Below are positions 14,717-24,372 of a stretch of DNA of 64,000 nt, in pieces; position 1 is the first letter of the stretch; each line of letters starts with the position of its first letter. The translations under genes and the position numbers were made by a program. The notes below the pieces were generated by a model, which saw only the letters and a list, made by a program, of their open reading frames with translations, searched no databases and was not told the origin of the DNA. The stretch covers positions 248,001 through 312,000 of the forward strand of contig JAFDVO010000004.1 in assembly GCA_018268955.1 (NCBI GenBank), read 5' to 3'. The stretch is from Acidobacteriota bacterium. GTDB taxonomy: Bacteria; Acidobacteriota; Vicinamibacteria; Vicinamibacterales; CAVVIG01.

Positions 14717-15889
14717 ATGGACGAGCCGACATCAGGGCGCGCGGTCGCGACGCCTCAGTTCACCGACGAGGTCGAGAGCGTCACCCCGTCGCTGTCGACC
14801 GGTCGCGTGCTGATCATCGGCGCGATCTGTGCCGTGCTGGTCGCGCTCTCGGTCACCGCCCAGACCTACCTGTCGATGCTCGGGCACGGGCACTCGTTCT
14901 GGCGCATCCTCTTCTGGCAGATCAGCGTGGCTGGCTTTTGGGCGCTTGTGGCACCGGTGGTCGTGCGGCTCGGCGCGGGGCTGCAGGGAAATGATGGGAT
15001 TCGCCCACGCACGTGGCTCGAGGTCGCGGCGGTTGGCCTCCTGGCAATCGCTGCGCACATCCTGGTCACTGCCCAACTCTCGCTGTGGCTTCGGCCGTTC
15101 GTGCCCGTGGTCGTCACCGATTTCCGCATCGCCGTGCGGGCGCAGTTCGAGTCGCAGTTCGCCACGGACCTGCTGGTGCTGGTGATGTTGCTGGTGGCGG
15201 GCCGCACTGCGGCCGTCGGTGAACGCGCGCGCCGTTCCGCGCTGCGCGAGTCGAAGCTCGAGGCTGAACTCGCCCGCGCCAACCTGGCAGCTCTCCGGCT
15301 CGAGATCCAGCCGCACTTCCTGTTCAACACGCTGAACTCGATCGCCGCGCTCATCCGCATGCAGGCCAACGAGAAGGCGCTGGAGATGCTGCTCGGCCTC
15401 AGCTCGCTCATGCGCGCCACGCTCGATCGCCCGCCGGATCATCTCGTGACGCTGGCCACCGAGCTCGACTTCGTGAAGCAGTACCTCGACCTCCAGTCTG
15501 CCCGCTTCGGCGACCGCCTCACAGTGCAGTACGACGTGTCGGACGGCGCACGCCAGGTGTTGGTGCCGAGCTTCCTGCTGCAGCCGCTCGTGGAGAACGC
15601 ATTGCGACACGGCGTCGCGCGCCGCCCGGGGCGTTGCTCGCTCGAGATCGCCGCCAGGCTCGTCGGCGACCGCCTGCGCCTCCTGGTCGGCGACGATGGG
15701 GCCGGACTGACACCGGGTTTCGACCTGTCCCGCGATGCCGGGACCGGGCTGCGCAACATCCGTGGTCGCCTGCAACAGCTGTTCGGCAGCAGCGCGTGGC
15801 TCACCGTGGAGCCGCGGGACGGCGGCGGCACGATCGTGGAGGTGGCGATCCCGGCGAGTGGGTCCACGCGGGCGAGGGCATCGGCGTGA
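14717..15889 (+). CDS. LytS/YehU-type sensor histidine kinase
   Basis: 390 residues. Four hydrophobic segments (about 33-55, 62-85, 98-122, 148-166) form a membrane sensor region, followed by a helical linker and the His_kinase domain (PF06580 type) with LEIQPHFLFNTLNSI, phospho-acceptor His200. The HATPase has VPSFLLQPLVENALRHG and GTGLRNIRGRLQQLFG. Its stop overlaps the GTG of the regulator by 4 nt, so the pair is coupled. The TonB receptor and PepSY protein following on the same strand are plausible targets. Confidence 0.92.
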   Translation: MDEPTSGRAVATPQFTDEVESVTPSLSTGRVLIIGAICAVLVALSVTAQTYLSMLGHGHSFWRILFWQISVAGFWALVAPVVVRLGAGLQGNDGIRPRTWLEVAAVGLLAIAAHILVTAQLSLWLRPFVPVVVTDFRIAVRAQFESQFATDLLVLVMLLVAGRTAAVGERARRSALRESKLEAELARANLAALRLEIQPHFLFNTLNSIAALIRMQANEKALEMLLGLSSLMRATLDRPPDHLVTLATELDFVKQYLDLQSARFGDRLTVQYDVSDGARQVLVPSFLLQPLVENALRHGVARRPGRCSLEIAARLVGDRLRLLVGDDGAGLTPGFDLSRDAGTGLRNIRGRLQQLFGSSAWLTVEPRDGGGTIVEVAIPASGSTRARASA

Positions 15890-16656
15890 ACGGATTCCGG
15901 GTGCTCGTCGTGGACGACGAGCCGCTGGCGCGAGGCATGGTGGCGACGCTGATCCGGCGCGACCCCGATGTCGAACTCGTCGTCGAGTGTGGCAACCCTG
16001 GCGAGGTCGCGGCGCTGATCGCCCAGCACCAGCCGCACATTGCGTTCTTCGACATCGAGATGCCGGGCATGGACGGCCTTCAACTCGCCAGCGTCATCGG
16101 CGACGAAGGCCCGGTGGTCGTCTTCATCACGGCCTTCAGCCAGTACGCGACGCGAGCATTCGACGTGAACGCGATCGACTACGTGATGAAGCCGTTCTCG
16201 GATCAACGGCTGCTCGAGGCGCTCGATCGCGCGAAGCGCCGGGTGCGCGAGCGCCGGCTCGGAGAGCTGGCCAGCCAGGCAGCGTCGATCGCGGGTACGC
16301 GGGAACAGGCCGTCTCCAGCAGCCCGACCTATCCCGCGCGGCTCGCATTCAAGACCGGCGACCGCGCGGTCGTCCTCAAGCCGGAAGAGATCGTCTGGAT
16401 CGAGGCCGAGGACTACTACGCCCTCGTGCACTCGACGCGCGGCCGGCACCTCGTGCGGATTCCGATGGCCTCACTCGAGCAACAGCTGGATCCGCAGCAC
16501 TTCATCCGCGCGCACCGCGGTGCGATCGTCAACCTGCGCGAGGTGAAGGTGCTCGATCACACGGACGGTGCGTGGCTGCTGATGTCGGACGGCTCGCGCG
16601 TCCCGGTGAGCCGATCCCGCCGGCGCAAGGTCGAGGAGCGGCTGCTGCCACCCTAG
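15886..16656 (+). CDS. LytTR-family response regulator
   Basis: 256 residues with a GTG start overlapping the kinase stop (GTGA). REC domain about 1-120, with VVDDEPLAR, phospho-acceptor Asp56 in AFFDIEMPGMDG, and VMKPF. A LytTR DNA-binding domain occupies about 150-250 (VWIEAEDYYALVHS and FIRAHRGAIVNL). This is a two-component transcription regulator working with the LytS-type kinase. Candidate targets are the receptor genes on either side. Confidence 0.92.
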   Translation: MNGFRVLVVDDEPLARGMVATLIRRDPDVELVVECGNPGEVAALIAQHQPHIAFFDIEMPGMDGLQLASVIGDEGPVVVFITAFSQYATRAFDVNAIDYVMKPFSDQRLLEALDRAKRRVRERRLGELASQAASIAGTREQAVSSSPTYPARLAFKTGDRAVVLKPEEIVWIEAEDYYALVHSTRGRHLVRIPMASLEQQLDPQHFIRAHRGAIVNLREVKVLDHTDGAWLLMSDGSRVPVSRSRRRKVEERLLPP

Positions 16657-16797
16657 TCCGCTCGCTGCACGTTGCGCCCCGCTCGCAACTTGTCCCGCCC
16701 GATCGCTGCTTCCCGCTAGCGACGGCACGCGCCCGCGACCACCATGCGGGGGACGTGAGCACCACCGTGCTCCGTCTCATCGCACAAGGAGTCTGCC

Positions 16798-19020
16798 GTG
16801 GCGTTGTCGCCCTCTCTGTCCCGCGCGTTCAGGCGCGTGCCTTCCATCGTGTTGGTCCTGCTGCTCCACGTTCTGCTGGTGCGCGCGAGCGCCGCAGAGG
16901 GCCCTGCCGGCGTGGTGGCCGGCACGGTCACCGATGCGAGTGGCGCGGTCGTCCCGCGCGCGGCTGTCGACCTGATCGGCTCCGGCCTCGCGCGTGCAAC
17001 CGTGTCGGACGCGACGGGGCAGTTCGCCTTCGCCGACGTCCGGCCCGGAGCCTACCGGCTCATCGTCACGGTGCCCGGGTTCGCACCGTCGCAGCGCGAT
17101 CCGGTTGCCGTGGGCCCGGGAGAGACGGTCGACGCGTCCGTGACACTCGAGGTCGGTCATGCCGAAGCAGCGGTCGTGATCACCGCGTCGTCCACGCCGC
17201 AGGGGGTGCAGGACGTGCAGGCCTCTGCGGAGATCGTCACAGCCGAGGACCTCCGCGCCTACCCCGGCAACAACGTCACGGAGGCGCTCAAGCTCGTGTC
17301 CGGCGTCGATGCGCGCTCGAGTGGAGCCAACGCGAGCGTCTCCATCCGGGGATTCTCGGCGTCTGGCGGCGCTGCGGTCCTGCTGCTCTCGGACGGCCTT
17401 CGGCGAACCGGGAAGTACGGCGCCACGAACCTCAACCTGCTCGAACTCGAGTCTGTGGACAGGGTGGAGGTAGTTCGCGGTCCCATGTCGGCGCTGTACG
17501 GGGCAGACGCAACGGGTGGCGTGGTGAACGTCATCAGCCGGCCTATCCGTCGGTCCAGCACGCCAACCGGTTCAGCGCGTATCCAGGCCGGTGGCATGTC
17601 GGGGGGCCAGCGCGCGACGTTGGTCGAAGGCGCGAGCATCGAGTTCGGCGCGCGTGCCACGGGGCACCGCGTGAGCGTCGAGCAGCGCAACCGCGGCCTC
17701 TTCCGCTTCGATCCGTCAACGGCTGGTGCGGCGGATCTCAGCCGGATCGACGAGACGTTTGTGGGATACCAGGGCGACGCGAGCCTCCCCGGCTTCCGTT
17801 CGCTGCGGTGGGACGCGGAGGTCGTCAATCAGGATGATACGGGACCCGGACTGCTTGCGGCATCGCCTCCGGCCCGCCCGGCGCCGGAGCCCTACCGGAT
17901 CCGCGAGCAGGAGCAACGCTATTTCGGCGCGCTCCACTTCGCCGGAGTTGCCGGACCTGGCGCCCTGCAGATCGACGCAGCCTTTGGCCGTTCCGCTGGA
18001 GAGACCACGCGCAGCTATCCAGCGATCGAGCGCACGCGGTTCGGCCAGTTGCAGGCACAGGCCAGATACTACCTTCGTGCTCGCGCCCATGCGGTCGTGC
18101 TGGGCAGCGGACTGCTCAGGGACGCGATCAGCATCTCGAATTTCCTGTCCACCTCGCCGGTCCGCACCAATCCCAGCCTCTTTGCGCAGGACGAGTGGCG
18201 CCTGGGAGCGGGCGTGAGCCTGCTGGCAGGTGTGCGTGCCGATCGCTTCACGGACTTCGGCCAGGTCGTCACTCCCCGGGGCTCACTCCTGCTGAAGCGC
18301 GGTCACTGGTCGCTTCGAGGGGGATACGGGCAGGCGTTCCGTGCCCCGAGCGTCACGGAACAGTACTCGTCGTTCCTGCGGGGACGGTTCCTCATCACGG
18401 GCAACCCTGACCTGGTTCCAGAGCGGAACCGCACGTGGGAAGTCGCGGCCGCATGGAGACGGCAGTCGTTCGATGCGGAGGTGACCTGGTTCGACTCGCG
18501 TGTCGACAACCTGATTCAGTCGATCTCGCAGCCACGACAGCCGCAGGACCCATCGTCGGTCTCGCTCCGGAGCGTGTACGCGAACGTGGCGGCTGCGCGC
18601 CTGCGCGGAGTCGAAGCGGCAAGTACCTGGCGCGCCACGTCATGGCTCGTCGTGACCGGCGGGTGGGACTACCTCGACGCCGTCGACCGCACAACCGGAG
18701 CCCGCCTCACGGGCCGGGCGCGGGCCAACGCCAGGGGCGCGCTTCGCGTCGAGCGCGGCCGATGGCGCATTGACCTGCGTGGGCGCCAGTACATCGGCTT
18801 CTACGCGGCCGACCCGAACACCCGCACCGGACCGGCTTTCGAGACCAACTACGGCACGGCGGACATGAAGGTGGAGTTGAAGCTCACCCCGATGCTGAGC
18901 GTATCGGGCGGTGTCGACAACGTGCGGAACAGACGGCAGCCGGTCAACTTCAGCAGCACCGGCGCGATTCTGGAGCCGCCCGCGCGCTACGGGTACGTCG
19001 GCGCCCGACTCGGCTTCTGA
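16798..19020 (+). CDS. TonB-dependent receptor, probable metal-chelate uptake
   Basis: 740 residues with a GTG start and AAGGAG 6 nt upstream. Signal peptide, then a CarboxypepD_reg-type domain (VVAGTVTDASGAVVPRAAV, about 42-120). The plug contains DLRAYPGNNVTEAL, VSIRGFSASGG and VEVVRGPMSALYGADATGGV, followed by a beta-barrel ending in YGYVGARLGF. The plug motifs are of the siderophore/heme/vitamin B12 receptor type, unlike the Oar-like receptors elsewhere in the window. Its stop overlaps the start of a PepSY membrane protein (TGATG), a pairing typical of iron-siderophore uptake and reduction. Confidence 0.9.
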   Translation: MALSPSLSRAFRRVPSIVLVLLLHVLLVRASAAEGPAGVVAGTVTDASGAVVPRAAVDLIGSGLARATVSDATGQFAFADVRPGAYRLIVTVPGFAPSQRDPVAVGPGETVDASVTLEVGHAEAAVVITASSTPQGVQDVQASAEIVTAEDLRAYPGNNVTEALKLVSGVDARSSGANASVSIRGFSASGGAAVLLLSDGLRRTGKYGATNLNLLELESVDRVEVVRGPMSALYGADATGGVVNVISRPIRRSSTPTGSARIQAGGMSGGQRATLVEGASIEFGARATGHRVSVEQRNRGLFRFDPSTAGAADLSRIDETFVGYQGDASLPGFRSLRWDAEVVNQDDTGPGLLAASPPARPAPEPYRIREQEQRYFGALHFAGVAGPGALQIDAAFGRSAGETTRSYPAIERTRFGQLQAQARYYLRARAHAVVLGSGLLRDAISISNFLSTSPVRTNPSLFAQDEWRLGAGVSLLAGVRADRFTDFGQVVTPRGSLLLKRGHWSLRGGYGQAFRAPSVTEQYSSFLRGRFLITGNPDLVPERNRTWEVAAAWRRQSFDAEVTWFDSRVDNLIQSISQPRQPQDPSSVSLRSVYANVAAARLRGVEAASTWRATSWLVVTGGWDYLDAVDRTTGARLTGRARANARGALRVERGRWRIDLRGRQYIGFYAADPNTRTGPAFETNYGTADMKVELKLTPMLSVSGGVDNVRNRRQPVNFSSTGAILEPPARYGYVGARLGF

Positions 19021-20474
19021 TGGCACTCCCCGGACGCCACACCGCCACTATTCCCTTCGAGGCGACATCCATGCAGATTCGGACATCCGTTCCTTCACAC
19101 GTCACCGCGACGCGCCGGCCGTCCTGGCTCTCGTCCCGGCTCTACGCGAAGCTGTGGCGGCTGCACTTCTATGCGGGCCTGCTTGCCGCCCCCCTGATCA
19201 TCTGGCTCTGCGTGACCGGCATCCTCTACATCGTGAGCCCACAGGTGGAGGCGGTCCTGTACCGCGACCTTCTCTTTGTGGCTCCCCAGGGAACGCCCCT
19301 GCCGTTCGATCGCCAGCTCGACGCGGCCCGTCGGGCCTACCCGGATCTCGTAGCCACCGGCTTTCATCCGAGCAAGGGACCGGGTCGCAGTGCGTTCGCA
19401 ACGTTGACCACTCCTGATGAAGCCCGGATGGTCGGCATGCGCCACGGCGGCCCCACGGACGCCATAGCGGTCTACGTGAACCCGTACACGGGCGCGGTGC
19501 TCGGGGCCCTGCGGGAAGCAGACAGGTACTCACATGTGGTCGGCAACTGGCATGGCAACCTTCAGCTCGGCACCGCCGGACGCCTGCTCACCGAGCTGGG
19601 TACCGCATGGACGTTCGCGCTGCTGCTGACCGGCCTGTACCTCTGGCTTCCCAAACGGCGGGGCATGTGGTGGGGTGTCTGGTTGACCCGCTTGCGCGGC
19701 GGGAAGGGTCGTCTGTGGTGGCGCGACTTCCATTCGGTGGGCGGCATGTACACGTCGGCCCTCGTGGCGGCGTTCCTCGTGACGGGACTGATGATCTCAC
19801 TCTCAACCGGGGCAGGGTGGACACTCCTGCGCGTCGCCACGGGACAGAACGTGCCCACTGCACCGCGGGGCCTTCGGTCGGTCGCGCCCGCTGGCCGCCC
19901 ATCCGTCTCTCTCGACAGCCTCGCGCTCGTCGCCGAGCGGACCGGACTGGTCCGCAGCTACATGATCGGGCTGCCTCGAACGGAGCTCGGCATGTATACG
20001 CTGAGCGCCGACAACGGGATGGGCTCCCCGGGTCGACGTCTCGATGTCAGCGTCGACCGTTTCACCGGCGAAATCAGGCACCAGACCGGGTGGGCCGAGT
20101 ACCCGTGGCTTTTGAAGCTGACGGTGCTCGGCCTCGGTTTCCACTTCGGTTCCCTCTTCGGCACCGTCGGCCAGTTCCTCGGCATCGTCGCCTGCATCGC
20201 ACCGATCTTCTTCACCGTGTCAGGTGTCGTGATGTGGTGGAAACGGAAGCCGGCTGGAGCCTGGGGCCTCCCAAAGGCGCTCGACGATGGATGGCGCCCG
20301 TTTCCTCGTGGCCTTGTGGCCATCATCGCGATCTTCTGCCTCGCGATTCCGACGTTCCTTGCATCACTCCTGCTGGCACTTGCGATCGATGAAGTGGTGC
20401 TGCAGGCGGTGAGGCGCCGCGCGCACCATCGCGCTGCCAGCAAGCCGCTGGGCGTCGGCCGCGTGACGGCGTGA
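19020..20474 (+). CDS. PepSY-associated transmembrane protein
   Basis: 484 residues. The start at 19020 overlaps the receptor stop. A second Met at 19071 is also possible. PepSY_TM layout: first helix after RLYAKLWRLHFYAGLLAAP, PepSY-like periplasmic section (about 80-170), then helices at about 190-215, 240-265, 360-400 and 430-455. The HxxH-like positions (WRLHFYAG, GNWHGNLQLG, WRDFHSVGG, LGFHFGSLFG) could bind heme or iron. Family members act as membrane ferric reductases or flavocytochromes helping to release iron from chelates brought in by the adjacent receptor. Confidence 0.88.
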   Translation: MALPGRHTATIPFEATSMQIRTSVPSHVTATRRPSWLSSRLYAKLWRLHFYAGLLAAPLIIWLCVTGILYIVSPQVEAVLYRDLLFVAPQGTPLPFDRQLDAARRAYPDLVATGFHPSKGPGRSAFATLTTPDEARMVGMRHGGPTDAIAVYVNPYTGAVLGALREADRYSHVVGNWHGNLQLGTAGRLLTELGTAWTFALLLTGLYLWLPKRRGMWWGVWLTRLRGGKGRLWWRDFHSVGGMYTSALVAAFLVTGLMISLSTGAGWTLLRVATGQNVPTAPRGLRSVAPAGRPSVSLDSLALVAERTGLVRSYMIGLPRTELGMYTLSADNGMGSPGRRLDVSVDRFTGEIRHQTGWAEYPWLLKLTVLGLGFHFGSLFGTVGQFLGIVACIAPIFFTVSGVVMWWKRKPAGAWGLPKALDDGWRPFPRGLVAIIAIFCLAIPTFLASLLLALAIDEVVLQAVRRRAHHRAASKPLGVGRVTA

Positions 20475-20583
20475 CGGCGTGACCACGGGCCTGAGTCGAC
20501 GCCTAATGTCGAGATAGGTCCCGGCCGTTCGTCGGTATCATCGGATCCCTCTGTATCCCCGGGTGAGACCAACGGGAGCCGGT

Positions 20584-23500
20584 ATGCCTGACAGCACTTC
20601 CCCCTTCGTCGGCACGAGCGACATGGCGGCCCGGATGCGCGCCTATGATTGGGCGCGCACCCCGCTCGGGCCTGTGACGTCATGGCCATCCTCATTGCGC
20701 ACGGTAATCCGCGTACTGCTGACGTCCCGGTTCGCGATGTGGATGGGATGGGGGCCGGAACTCACCTTCCTCTACAACGACGCGTACGCGTCGATGACGC
20801 TCGGCAGGAAGCACCCGTGGGCCCTCGGGCGCGCGTCGCGCGAGGTCTGGGCCGAGATCTGGCCCGACATCGGGCCACGGATCGAGTCCGTGCTGCAAAC
20901 GGGCCAGGCCTCGTGGGACGAGGCGCTGCTGCTCTTCCTCGAACGCGGCGGCTTCCCCGAGGAGACCTACCACACGTTCTCCTACAGCCCGCTGAGTGAC
21001 GATGACGGACAGGTAAGGGGACATCTGTGTGTCGTCACCGAAGACACACACCGCGTGATCGGCGAGCGACGCATCGCGACCCTGCGCGACGTGGCGGCTG
21101 CGATTGCCGCCGTCACCACGGAAGAGGGCCTCTACAGCGCCCTCTCGCGCGTGCTGTCCGAACGGCAGCAGGACGTGCCGTTCTCCGTCATGTACCTGCT
21201 CCAGGATGGAGGGCGCACCTGGCAACGCGTCTGCAGCAGCGGCGTCTCTCCCGCGCACGACGTGGCGCCGGACACGACGGACGGTGAGTCGCCCTGGCCG
21301 CTGAACACGGCCCATCGGGGCGAGGTCCGGGTCGAGGGGCTCGATGCCCGCTTCCATCACGTCCCCTCAGGTCCGTGGCACCTCGCTCCGCGCACCGCGC
21401 TGCTCGTGCCGATCGGCGAACAGGGCCAGGCAGATGCCGCCGGCGTCTTCGTCGCGGCGCTCAATCCGCTCCGTCCTGACTCCGACGATGACGTGACGTT
21501 CGTACGGCTGCTCGTGGGCCAGGTGGCCGCGGCGCTGGCGAACGTCCGCAGCTACGAGGAGGCGCGCCGGCGCGCCGAGGCGCTGGCCGAGATCGACCGC
21601 GCGAAGACCGCCTTCTTCGCCAACGTCAGCCACGAGTTCCGGACGCCGCTGACGCTCCTGCTCGGGCCGCTGGAGGATGCGCTCGGCCGGGGCGAGCCGC
21701 TGGCGCAGACGGAACTCGACACCGCGTACCGGAATGCGCTGCGGCTGCTGAAGCTCGTGAACGCCCTGCTGGATTTCGCCCGCATCGAGGCAGGCCGGGC
21801 CCGCGCGCAGTTTGCACCGGTGGACATCGCTGCGCTGACGAGCGACATCGCCAGCGTGTTCCGCACGGCTGTCGAGCGGGCCGGCCTCCGCTTCCGCATC
21901 GAGACGAACCCGATCAGCGAACCGATCTTCATCGACGTGGACATGTGGGAGAAGGTCGTCCTGAACCTGCTGTCGAATGCGTTCAAGTTCACGTTCGACG
22001 GAGAGATTGCCGTCGAGGTGGAGGACGGCGGCGACGCGGCCAACATCCGCGTGATCGACACCGGCATCGGCGTGCCAGCCGACGAACTCCCGCGCCTGTT
22101 CGAGCGCTTCCACCGCGTCGAGGGTGCGAGAGGGCGGACGCACGAGGGCTCCGGGATCGGGCTGGCGCTCGTGCGTGACCTCGTGGCCCTCCACGGGGGG
22201 GAGATCAGCGCGACCAGCGTCGAGAACGGCGGGACCACCTTCGTAGTCCGTCTGAGGAAAGGCCGGGCGCATCTGCCGGCGGAGCAGGTCCTCGAGGCAG
22301 CGACGACACCGGCGCGGCGTTCGACCGGGCACGTCGAGGAAGCACTGCGATGGCTCGAACCGGCCACCGCCATCACGCCGGCTTCCACACCCGACAGGTC
22401 CACCTCGCGGATCGTCGTCGCCGATGACAACGCGGACCTGCGCGAGTATCTGGGCCGGCTGCTCGGCGAACTCGGCGACGTCGAGGTCGTCTCCGATGGT
22501 GTCGCGGCGCTCGAGGCACTGAAGCGCCGGCCGGCCGACCTGCTGCTCACCGACGTGATGATGCCGCGCATGGACGGCATCTCACTCATCCACGCGATTC
22601 GCGCGGACGCGGACCTGAAGACGCTGCCGGTCATCATGCTCTCCGCCCGCTCCGGCGAGGAGGCCCGAATCGAGGGGCTGCACGCCGGGGCAGACGACTA
22701 CATCTTCAAGCCATTCTCGGCCCGAGAGGTGGTGGCGCGGGTCTCGAGCCAGTTGCAGCTGCTCGCAGCCCGTCGCCATGCGGCGACCGAGCGGGACCGC
22801 CTGCGCGATCTGCTGTCCCAGGTACCGGCGGTCGTCAATTTCCTGAGCGGTCCCGACCTCGTCTTCGAGTTCGCGCATCCGCTCGCGGAGAAGGCGACGG
22901 GGCGCACGCTCACCGGCAGGGCTGCGGCGGAGGCACTGCCGGAGTATCGCTCCCAGCCTGGGGTCTTCGAGCGGCTACGGCAGGTCTACGACACGGGAGA
23001 GCCGATTGCCGCCTCGGAGGTTCCCCTGCTGATCGAGCGGGATGGGCGCGTCGATCAGACCTACTGGAACATCGTTTACCTGCCCGTGCGATCCCCGTCC
23101 GGCGCGATCGAGGGTGTGATGACGTTCGACATCGAGGTGACCGAGCAGGTGCGCGCGCGTCAGCTGCTGGAAACGCAGGCGCTCGAACTGCACGCCGCCC
23201 GCGAGTCGGCGGAAACGGCGAACCGCGCGAAGGACGAGTTCCTCGCCATGCTCGGCCATGAACTGCGGAATCCGCTGGCGCCCATCGTCACCGCCCTGCA
23301 ACTGCTCCGCCTGCGCGGCCATGCCTCGCGTGAGCTGGACGTGCTGGACCGCCAGGTGTTCCACCTCTCCCGCCTTGTCGACGACCTGCTCGATGTCTCA
23401 CGCATCGCGCGCGGCAAGATCGAGCTTCGCCTCTCGGTCGTCGAGATGGCGTCGGTGATTGCACGGGCCGTGGAGACGGCGAGCCCCCTCCTCGAGCAGC

Positions 23501-24321
23501 GGCGGCAACCCCTGCAGCTCGACGTGCCAACCTCCGGCCTCCGAGTGACGGGCGATGAGGCCAGGCTCGCCCAGGTGGTCGCGAACCTGCTCACGAACGC
23601 CTCGAAGTACAGCGACGAGGGCTCACCCATCTCCATGCGCGCCTACAGTGATGCCGGCCAGGCGGTCGTGCGCGTGCGCGACTACGGCATGGGCATGACC
23701 GAGGACATGCTCTCGACGGTGTTCGACCTGTTCGTGCAGCACCCACAGGCGATCGACCGGGCGCGCGGCGGCCTTGGACTTGGACTGACCATCGTGCAGG
23801 GGATCGTCGAGCGGCATGGTGGGACCGTCTTCGCCCACAGCGAGGGGCTCGGCCGTGGCAGTGAGTTCATCGTGCGGCTGCCCCTCACGGTCCACGTGCC
23901 GGATGGACGTGGCGACACCGGCATCACGGCACCCGGGACGGCACGCGTCCACGACGCACTGCGGGTCCTCATCGTGGACGACAACCGAGACGCCGCCGAG
24001 ATGATCGGCGCGGCCCTGCAGATGCACGGCTACACCACGGCGGTCGCGTTCGACGGACCGGATGCGCTCGCGCTCGCCCCGTCATTCCAACCCGATGTCG
24101 CCCTGCTCGACATCGGCCTCCCGGCCATGGACGGCTACGAACTTGCCGGTCGCCTCAGGGCCATGGGCCTGACGGGGCTGACCCTCGTCGCCGTCAGCGG
24201 CTACGGGCAGGTGACGGACCAGGAACGGAGCCACGAGGCCGGGTTCGACGCGCACCTGGTAAAACCGGTCGACCTCGATCAACTCCACGACACCATCACG
24301 TCGCTGCGCGCGTCGCAGTGA
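20584..24321 (+). CDS. Hybrid sensor kinase with two kinase cores and two receiver domains
   Basis: 1245 residues from the ATG at 20584 (GGGAG upstream; a GTG at 20563 is an alternative). Order: PAS-like (about 10-160), GAF (about 165-325), HisKA with His350 in NVSHEFRTPLTLLL, HATPase (NLLSNAFKFT, GSGIGLALV), REC1 (about 615-735, Asp656 in LLTDVMMPRMDG), PAS (about 745-860), HisKA with His892 in MLGHELRNPLAPIV, HATPase (ANLLTNASKYS), REC2 (about 1120-1240, LLDIGLPAMDG). No membrane segment. It stands alone, with no separate output regulator next to it, so it may phosphorylate a distant protein. The duplicated core allows an internal phosphorelay. Confidence 0.92.
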   Translation: MPDSTSPFVGTSDMAARMRAYDWARTPLGPVTSWPSSLRTVIRVLLTSRFAMWMGWGPELTFLYNDAYASMTLGRKHPWALGRASREVWAEIWPDIGPRIESVLQTGQASWDEALLLFLERGGFPEETYHTFSYSPLSDDDGQVRGHLCVVTEDTHRVIGERRIATLRDVAAAIAAVTTEEGLYSALSRVLSERQQDVPFSVMYLLQDGGRTWQRVCSSGVSPAHDVAPDTTDGESPWPLNTAHRGEVRVEGLDARFHHVPSGPWHLAPRTALLVPIGEQGQADAAGVFVAALNPLRPDSDDDVTFVRLLVGQVAAALANVRSYEEARRRAEALAEIDRAKTAFFANVSHEFRTPLTLLLGPLEDALGRGEPLAQTELDTAYRNALRLLKLVNALLDFARIEAGRARAQFAPVDIAALTSDIASVFRTAVERAGLRFRIETNPISEPIFIDVDMWEKVVLNLLSNAFKFTFDGEIAVEVEDGGDAANIRVIDTGIGVPADELPRLFERFHRVEGARGRTHEGSGIGLALVRDLVALHGGEISATSVENGGTTFVVRLRKGRAHLPAEQVLEAATTPARRSTGHVEEALRWLEPATAITPASTPDRSTSRIVVADDNADLREYLGRLLGELGDVEVVSDGVAALEALKRRPADLLLTDVMMPRMDGISLIHAIRADADLKTLPVIMLSARSGEEARIEGLHAGADDYIFKPFSAREVVARVSSQLQLLAARRHAATERDRLRDLLSQVPAVVNFLSGPDLVFEFAHPLAEKATGRTLTGRAAAEALPEYRSQPGVFERLRQVYDTGEPIAASEVPLLIERDGRVDQTYWNIVYLPVRSPSGAIEGVMTFDIEVTEQVRARQLLETQALELHAARESAETANRAKDEFLAMLGHELRNPLAPIVTALQLLRLRGHASRELDVLDRQVFHLSRLVDDLLDVSRIARGKIELRLSVVEMASVIARAVETASPLLEQRRQPLQLDVPTSGLRVTGDEARLAQVVANLLTNASKYSDEGSPISMRAYSDAGQAVVRVRDYGMGMTEDMLSTVFDLFVQHPQAIDRARGGLGLGLTIVQGIVERHGGTVFAHSEGLGRGSEFIVRLPLTVHVPDGRGDTGITAPGTARVHDALRVLIVDDNRDAAEMIGAALQMHGYTTAVAFDGPDALALAPSFQPDVALLDIGLPAMDGYELAGRLRAMGLTGLTLVAVSGYGQVTDQERSHEAGFDAHLVKPVDLDQLHDTITSLRASQ

Positions 24322-24372
24322 CGATGCAGCTGGTGAATCGGCGAGGGCGCGTTTGTAGGTATCATCCAGCGC

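Noticed and set aside
20462-20482. GTGACGGC triple repeat as a regulatory site
   Set aside because: Only two to three units at the stop codon of the PepSY gene; most likely simple slippage.
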